Shown one piece after another: positions 6,056 through 10,144 of a stretch of DNA of 10,144 nucleotides. A model generated the notes under the pieces. The model was not told the origin of the DNA, made no database searches, and saw only the letters and a program-made list of their open reading frames with translations. The stretch is from assembly GCA_047620825.1 (NCBI GenBank), contig JBLHOC010000119.1, positions 1-10,144 on the forward strand, written 5' to 3'. Positions within the stretch are counted from its first letter, which is position 1. Each line of letters begins with the position of its first letter. The position numbers and the translations under genes are program-made. This DNA is from UBA987 sp047620825 (GTDB taxonomy: Bacteria > Bacteroidota > Bacteroidia > NS11-12g > UBA9320).

Positions 6056-7705
6056 ATGACAACATCTAAAAGTAGAGTGGTTACCGCTCCAACAGGAAAT
6101 ACATTAAATACAAAGGGCTGGGTACAAGAAGCAGCATTCAGAATGATTCAGAACAACTTGGATCCTGACGTTGCTGAACGACCAGAAGATTTAATTGTTT
6201 ATGGTGGACGAGGCAAAGCCGCACGAAACTGGGAAAGTTTTGACGGCATACTAAACGCATTAAAGACGTTAGAAGACGATGAGACTTTATTGGTTCAGTC
6301 TGGAAAACCTGTTGGCATTTTACGATCACATAAAGACGCACCTAGGGTCATCATTGCAAATTCGAACCTTGTTGGGAAATGGGCCAACTGGGAACATTTC
6401 AATGAGTTAGAGAAGAAAGGCTTGATGATGTATGGCCAAATGACTGCCGGCAGCTGGATATATATTGGATCTCAAGGCATCGTGCAAGGGACTTACGAAA
6501 CATACCTTTCATTAGCAACCAAACACTACGACGGCTCATTAAGAGGCAAACTTAATGTAACAGCCGGTTTGGGTGGAATGGGTGGCGCACAACCACTAGC
6601 CATAGCCATGAATGAAGGTGTTGCACTTGCCGCAGAAATGGAAGAATGGCGCGTAAAGAAACGTTTAGACACCAGGTATTTAGATCGAATGACTTCTGAC
6701 ATAGATGAAGGAATCGATTGGGCTGTTGAAGCTGCAAAAAACAATGAAGCTATATCAATTGGTGTTGTATGTAACGCAATCGACTTGTTAAAGCGGATGG
6801 TTGAACGCAACATCACACCTGATACACTTACCGATCAGACTTCGGCACATGATGAGTTGGTTGGATACTTCCCTGAAGGTTTGTCTGTTGAAGAGGCCAA
6901 CAAACTGCGTGATGAGGATCCGGATGAGTATTGTCGTCAATCGTTGGAATCCATGTGTACGCACGTAAACTTGATGTTGGAATTGCAAAAACGAGGTGCC
7001 ATTACTTTTGATTATGGAAACAACATTAGAGGTCAAGCGTTGGCTAACGGTGTAGAAAATGCCTTTGATTTTCCGGGCTTTGTTCCTGCTTATATAAGAC
7101 CATTATTTTGTGAAGGATCTGGACCTTTCCGTTTTGTAGCCCTTAGTGGTGATGAAAACGATATATTCAAATTAGACGAAAAACTAAAATCACTTTTCCC
7201 AGAGAACGCTGGATTACTGCGCTGGTTAAAAATGGCAAAAGAGCGTATTGCTTTTCAAGGACTGCCATCCAGAATTTGCTGGTTAAAAATGGGTGAACGC
7301 GAAAAGGCTGGATTGGCATTTAATGAAATGGTGAGAAATGGAGAGGTTTCTGCACCAATCGTTATTGGTCGAGATCACCTGGACACTGGCTCTGTTGCAT
7401 CTCCAAACAGAGAAACGGAAGCCATGAAAGATGGTAGTGACGCTGTTGCCGATTGGCCAATACTAAATGCCTTAATAAACACAGCAGGCGGTGCAAGCTG
7501 GGTTAGTTTCCATCACGGTGGTGGTGTTGGCATGGGATATAGCTTACATGCTGGCATGGTAATCGTTGCTGACGGAACGGATGATGCGCATGCAAGATTA
7601 AGACGTGTATTGCACAACGACCCTGCAATGGGCGTAATACGACATGCAGATGCTGGTTACGACATTGCGATTAAAACTCGAAAAGAGCACGGTCTAGACT
7701 TATAA
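6056..7705 (+). CDS. hutU: Urocanate hydratase (urocanase)
   Basis: A 549-residue cytosolic enzyme that adds water to urocanate to give imidazolonepropionate, the second step of histidine degradation, using tightly bound NAD+. The sequence follows bacterial urocanase along its whole length: Y-G-G-x-G-K-A-A-R-N-W (49-59), MTAGSWIYIGSQGIVQGTYE (129-148), the Rossmann-type TAGLGGMGGAQP (169-180), D-Q-T-S-A-H-D (260-266), F-D-Y-G-N-N-I-R (318-325) and the family signature FQGLPSRICW (400-409), with Cys408 corresponding to the active-site cysteine of the Pseudomonas enzyme (Cys410). The ATG at 6056 is chosen because homology begins shortly after it; the frame stays open upstream to a TTG at 5993, but those 21 codons lack family resemblance. 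No hutH, hutI or hutG is nearby, so the pathway must be completed elsewhere. A strong hairpin follows the gene. Confidence 0.96.
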   Translation: MTTSKSRVVTAPTGNTLNTKGWVQEAAFRMIQNNLDPDVAERPEDLIVYGGRGKAARNWESFDGILNALKTLEDDETLLVQSGKPVGILRSHKDAPRVIIANSNLVGKWANWEHFNELEKKGLMMYGQMTAGSWIYIGSQGIVQGTYETYLSLATKHYDGSLRGKLNVTAGLGGMGGAQPLAIAMNEGVALAAEMEEWRVKKRLDTRYLDRMTSDIDEGIDWAVEAAKNNEAISIGVVCNAIDLLKRMVERNITPDTLTDQTSAHDELVGYFPEGLSVEEANKLRDEDPDEYCRQSLESMCTHVNLMLELQKRGAITFDYGNNIRGQALANGVENAFDFPGFVPAYIRPLFCEGSGPFRFVALSGDENDIFKLDEKLKSLFPENAGLLRWLKMAKERIAFQGLPSRICWLKMGEREKAGLAFNEMVRNGEVSAPIVIGRDHLDTGSVASPNRETEAMKDGSDAVADWPILNALINTAGGASWVSFHHGGGVGMGYSLHAGMVIVADGTDDAHARLRRVLHNDPAMGVIRHADAGYDIAIKTRKEHGLDL

Positions 7706-7719
7706 TTCCTGTAAAACAC

Positions 7720-7745
7720 AAGAGCACGACTAATGTCGTGCTCTT
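7720..7745 (+). terminator. Terminator hairpin after hutU
   Basis: AAGAGCACGAC (7720-7730) pairs perfectly with GTCGTGCTCTT (7735-7745) around a TAAT loop: an 11-bp stem starting 14 bp after the hutU stop. There is no long T-run after it, but the stem itself is the strongest hairpin in the window. Nine bases of its left arm (AAGAGCACG) also occur inside the last codons of hutU at 7683-7691, which could be chance or a small duplication. Confidence 0.75.
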
Positions 7746-7797
7746 AACTACTTTGTACTGCGTAAGTCTCCCGACTCTATGCCTACATAAAATATTA

Positions 7798-7813
7798 ACT
7801 AATGCGAATTAGT
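7798..7813 (-). terminator. Hairpin at the 3' end of the minus-strand mini gene
   Basis: ACTAAT (7798-7803) and ATTAGT (7808-7813) form a perfect 6-bp stem with a 4-base loop. On the minus strand it is followed by a T-rich stretch (TTAATATTTT), as in an intrinsic terminator. The stop codon of the small frameshifted gene (7811-7809) lies inside the stem, so the hairpin fits as its terminator. Confidence 0.4.
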
Positions 7814-7972
7814 GTCTTAAAATTTTCTTTGTTGTTTGAGTGGTGCCATTATGTGTGTACTGCACTTCAGAAATTGGCACATTGTACTGACCTGGCCTTA
7901 CAATACGAGTGGTTTGTAAAAAACGGAAAAAGAAATAAATAACAGAGATAGAGTAGTAGTAATAATTTTCAT
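7809..7972 (-). pseudogene. Small secreted-protein gene or remnant with a one-base frameshift
   Basis: From ATG 7972-7970 the frame reads MKIITTTLSLLFISFSVF, a clear signal peptide, then hits a stop after 24 codons. The adjoining frame carries QTTRIVRPGQYNVPISEV, then QYTHNGTTQTTKKILRH and a TAA at 7811-7809, resembling the last strand and basic tail of a T9SS C-terminal domain or a small beta-rich protein. The two frames meet at a run of six T on the minus strand (7922-7917). One extra T, or a -1 slip, joins them into a 54-residue product. A hairpin with T-rich flank overlaps the stop. Possible readings: a decayed secreted gene that lost its middle and one base, a real mini protein disrupted by a homopolymer sequencing error, or a product made by slippage. 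No clear promoter was found. The family is not recognised. Confidence 0.45.
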
Positions 7973-8159
7973 AACATGCGAACTTGTATAGAACAGTATG
8001 TCATAACCGTACCAAAGCTTGTAATACTCTGACTATCAATTGACTAAGAGCTTTCTCCCATGACCCAACTTAACCACATCGTCTCTATTATGGATAATAT
8101 TCCCATTTATAGGCAACATGACAAATATATTTAGGCGGTTTCAAAAAGACAATAAAACA
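7973..8159. other. Intergenic region upstream of map
   Basis: No gene is firmly supported here. Two short overlapping frames exist: minus 8119-8036 (27 codons, MLPINGNIIHNRDD... ending LLVN) and plus 8060-8134 (24 codons). The minus frame has an exact -7 box TATATTTG (8129-8122) two bases before its ATG, which fits the start arrangement seen at other genes in the window, but its protein is not recognised. The right end overlaps the map promoter. Confidence 0.3.
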
Positions 8160-8167
8160 TACATTTG
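8139..8167 (+). promoter_or_regulatory. Promoter of map
   Basis: TACATTTG (8160-8167) matches the Bacteroidota -7 consensus TAnnTTTG exactly, with TTTC (8139-8142) 17 bp upstream as a near match to the -33 TTTG. The box ends 9 bp before the ATG at 8177, so the leader would be only about 5-6 bases. It probably also drives the downstream NFACT gene. Confidence 0.55.
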
Positions 8168-8176
8168 CGCCTCTTT

Positions 8177-8956
8177 ATGGCTATTAAAATCAAAACACCT
8201 AAACAGATCGAAGGAATTAGAAAAAGTTCCAAGCTAGCTGCTACCTGTTTAAAACATTTGGAACAATTTGTAAAACCTGGAATTACCACAAAGGAGTTAG
8301 ACACTATTGCGGCTGATTTCATGAAAGAAAATAACGCAACTTCTGCCACCATAGGTTACAAAGGACATGGTGTTCAACCGTTCAGCGGACACATTTGTAC
8401 TTCTGTCAATGATGTTATTTGTCATGGAGTACCGAACGACTATGTGCTTAAAGATGGTGACGCATTGAATGTGGACGTAACAACAATTTTGGATGGATAC
8501 TTTGGAGATACTTGTCGTATGTATGAAGTAGGCACCCTGAGTCAGGAAACTGAAGACTTGATCGCTGTTACTAAGGAATGCCTTCGAATTGGATTAAAAG
8601 AATGTTACCCCGGAAGTAGATTTGGTAATATTGGTTATGAAATATCAGAATATGCACACGCCAAAGGTTACAGTGTTGTCTACGAATTTTGTGGTCACGG
8701 TGTAGGGTTGCAATTTCATGAGGAACCAGAAGTTAGTCATATTGCACATAAGAATACGGGGAAACGAATGCGACCAGGTATGATCTTCACGATCGAACCG
8801 ATGATTAACACTGGTAAAGCCAGAAGTAAAGTTGATCAGTCAGATGGTTGGACGGCTAGAACCATTGACGGCGGACTATCCGCTCAATTTGAGCATACCA
8901 TTTTAATTACAGAAGATGGACACGAAGCGTTAACAGACGTTTTCGGAGACTATTAA
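8177..8956 (+). CDS. map: Type I methionine aminopeptidase
   Basis: A 259-residue cytosolic metallopeptidase that removes the initiator methionine from nascent proteins at the ribosome exit. All five metal ligands are present: Asp100 (N-V-D-V-T), Asp111 (F-G-D-T), His174 (G-H-G-V-G), Glu207 (T-I-E-P-M) and Glu238 (Q-F-E-H-T). Substrate-site His83 (I-C-H-G-V-P) and His181 (F-H-E-E-P) are also in place. The length is that of the short bacterial form, without an N-terminal extension. ATG at 8177 is chosen because MAIKIKTPKQIEGIR aligns with the family start; an upstream in-frame TTG (8165) lies inside the -7 box. The gene is outside a ribosomal-protein/secY cluster, where map is often found, and is followed after 14 bp by the NFACT gene, so both are likely one transcript. 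Confidence 0.96.
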   Translation: MAIKIKTPKQIEGIRKSSKLAATCLKHLEQFVKPGITTKELDTIAADFMKENNATSATIGYKGHGVQPFSGHICTSVNDVICHGVPNDYVLKDGDALNVDVTTILDGYFGDTCRMYEVGTLSQETEDLIAVTKECLRIGLKECYPGSRFGNIGYEISEYAHAKGYSVVYEFCGHGVGLQFHEEPEVSHIAHKNTGKRMRPGMIFTIEPMINTGKARSKVDQSDGWTARTIDGGLSAQFEHTILITEDGHEALTDVFGDY

Positions 8957-8970
8957 ACGATTCAAGAAGG

Positions 8971-10144
8971 ATGCACAATAACGCCTTTATACTTAAACGT
9001 TATGCGGAATTCTTAAATAGTAGTTGTGTTGGAGCCGAACTCATTGATTGCGTAAGTACATCACCATCAGATATTCATTTTTTGTTTTCAGGTGATTTTT
9101 GTTTATCGATTCGATTCTACAAGCAACATACCTTTTTCATTCTACCAGAGGCCAGTCATTTTCCAAAGAAAAATGTCAATCCTCAATTCAAAAATATTCT
9201 TGGCAAAAAGCTCGCAGCCATCATACATCATTCCAACGACAGAGGTATTCGATTTAAATTTGGCCCCAACGACCTTGATTTGCATTGCCATGGTCGACGA
9301 AGTGGGTTGCTATTGTCTAAAGATTCGAATGTGCTTGATCACTTTAAAACGCACCAACCACCTGATGTACTTACATTTACTAAAAGGGAGGTCAAGTTTT
9401 GTAACGATTCTGTGTTGTTTCGGACAGAGAACCAGTTTGTAACGGAGCATATGATTACAGACTTAGATGATTCTGGTTTCTTCAAAAGCCCGGATCAAAA
9501 AAAGTCTTGGGACGCCTTTAATGCAACTCTTGATGCTGCACCCATCTACATATGTTTAAATGCAAAAGGTTCTTATGTCCTTACATTCTATCCCACAGAA
9601 CTAATTATTGAGACATATGCTGACGTTGGCATAGCACAGCATGAGTTTGGCAAATTGTTTATGGCTAAAGATCGCTTTGACACTTTACAAACTGCATTAC
9701 TTACACAACTCAACCGGGATATTAAAAAACTAACGTCTAGGCAAAAGAAGGTCCAAAAACATTTAGAAAAGATTACAACTGGAGATAGCCTTAAGGAAAT
9801 TGCAGACATCATTATGGCGAATTTGCATTCTATTCCAGAAAGGGTAAATGAAGTGACTTTGTTTAACTTCTACTCCAATCAGGACATCGTAATTCAGTTA
9901 AAAGACAATCTTAATGCGCAAAAGAATGCCGAACGTTATTATCAAAAATCTAAGAACATCCACAAGGAAATAAAACACAACGAACAGCAACTTAAGGGTA
10001 TCCAACAACAACTTAAAGGGCTAGAAAAGCAACAGGAAGAAATCGAATCCGCAACCAGTTACAAGCAAATTCAGTCGTTTGACAAAACCAAGTCCAAGAC
10101 CGAAGCATCTGAAAAAATGCACCATCAACTCCCCTATCGTACAT
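8971..10144 (+). CDS. rqcH: NFACT/RqcH-like ribosome quality control protein, partial
   Basis: ATG at 8971 opens a frame of 391 codons with no stop before the window edge. It resembles the NFACT family (RqcH/Rqc2/FbpA), which binds the peptidyl-tRNA-obstructed large ribosomal subunit and adds alanine tails to stalled chains. The N-terminal NFACT-N domain spans about 1-220 and holds HHSNDRGIRF (86-95), whose Asp90-Arg91 matches the DR motif needed for tailing in RqcH. A helix-hairpin-helix region (about 232-300) follows, then QKNAERYYQKSK (317-328), a family hallmark, and a long Gln/Lys/Glu-rich coiled coil (320-362). The window ends at LPYRT (387-391), where the NFACT-R (DUF814) RNA-binding domain should begin. 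It starts 14 bp after map, so co-expression is likely. The older name fibronectin-binding protein is misleading here. Tailing activity is inferred from the DR motif; the C-terminal domain is unseen. Confidence 0.87.
   Translation, partial: MHNNAFILKRYAEFLNSSCVGAELIDCVSTSPSDIHFLFSGDFCLSIRFYKQHTFFILPEASHFPKKNVNPQFKNILGKKLAAIIHHSNDRGIRFKFGPNDLDLHCHGRRSGLLLSKDSNVLDHFKTHQPPDVLTFTKREVKFCNDSVLFRTENQFVTEHMITDLDDSGFFKSPDQKKSWDAFNATLDAAPIYICLNAKGSYVLTFYPTELIIETYADVGIAQHEFGKLFMAKDRFDTLQTALLTQLNRDIKKLTSRQKKVQKHLEKITTGDSLKEIADIIMANLHSIPERVNEVTLFNFYSNQDIVIQLKDNLNAQKNAERYYQKSKNIHKEIKHNEQQLKGIQQQLKGLEKQQEEIESATSYKQIQSFDKTKSKTEASEKMHHQLPYRT

Noticed and set aside
6138..7036. Several minus-strand open frames of 61-96 codons
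   Set aside because: All are antisense to hutU, overlap one another and show no family resemblance.
8060..8134. Plus-strand 24-codon frame (MTQLNHIVSIMD...) before map
   Set aside because: Too short, unrecognised, and overlapped by an equally short minus-strand frame; no promoter box fits it.
8165..8176. Extension of map to an in-frame TTG at 8165
   Set aside because: The TTG is the last part of the TACATTTG promoter box, and the family start aligns with the ATG at 8177.
9092..9442. Plus-strand open frame of 116 codons
   Set aside because: It overlaps the NFACT gene in another frame and begins inside it; the NFACT frame is open for 391 codons with clear family motifs.
9588..9812. Minus-strand open frame of 74 codons
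   Set aside because: Antisense to the NFACT coding region, with no recognisable protein features of its own.

Overview
The window looks like a chromosomal segment from a member of the Bacteroidota, probably Flavobacteriia or a related marine/environmental class. The evidence is a secreted M43 metalloprotease with a type IX secretion (T9SS) C-terminal domain, several matches to the Bacteroidota-type -7 box TAnnTTTG, start sites without usable Shine-Dalgarno sequences, AT-rich DNA, and Uup, nitronate monooxygenase and NFACT proteins of the form usual in that phylum. No mobile element, tRNA, rRNA or CRISPR array was seen.

Layout, left to right. (1) 1-227, minus: N-terminal part of a lipoprotein that resembles the start of a class D beta-lactamase, cut by the window edge. 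(2) 228-647: gene-free, with two short-period degenerate repeat arrays near its right end. (3) 648-2531, minus: an Uup-type ABC-F ATPase with a GTG start directly behind a TACCTTTG box. (4) 2749-4149, plus: the secreted M43 protease. (5) 4174-5605, minus: a two-gene unit of nitronate monooxygenase followed by a DUF4442 hotdog protein, overlapping by 8 bp and convergent with the protease. (6) 5606-6055: a divergent intergenic region holding a phased 7-bp repeat array (5620-5696), a GC-rich purine-rich patch, and a block of hairpins between two copies of an imperfect 27-bp repeat. (7) 6056-7705, plus: urocanate hydratase (hutU), closed by a strong hairpin. (8) 7746-8159: mostly non-coding, with a small minus-strand secreted-protein gene or remnant that is in two frames (7809-7972). 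(9) 8177-8956, plus: type I methionine aminopeptidase (map), followed after 14 bp by (10) 8971-end, an NFACT/RqcH-like ribosome quality control protein that stays open to the window edge.

The genes do not form one pathway. Map, the NFACT protein and Uup all act on or near the translating ribosome, but only map and the NFACT gene are likely to share a transcript. HutU stands without other histidine-degradation genes in view. I found no convincing new multi-gene system. The points most worth a second look are the phased AGATTNN-type arrays present in two intergenic regions, the two genes whose predicted transcription start falls on the first base of the start codon, and the frameshifted mini secreted gene whose frame is restored by one base at a T6 run.
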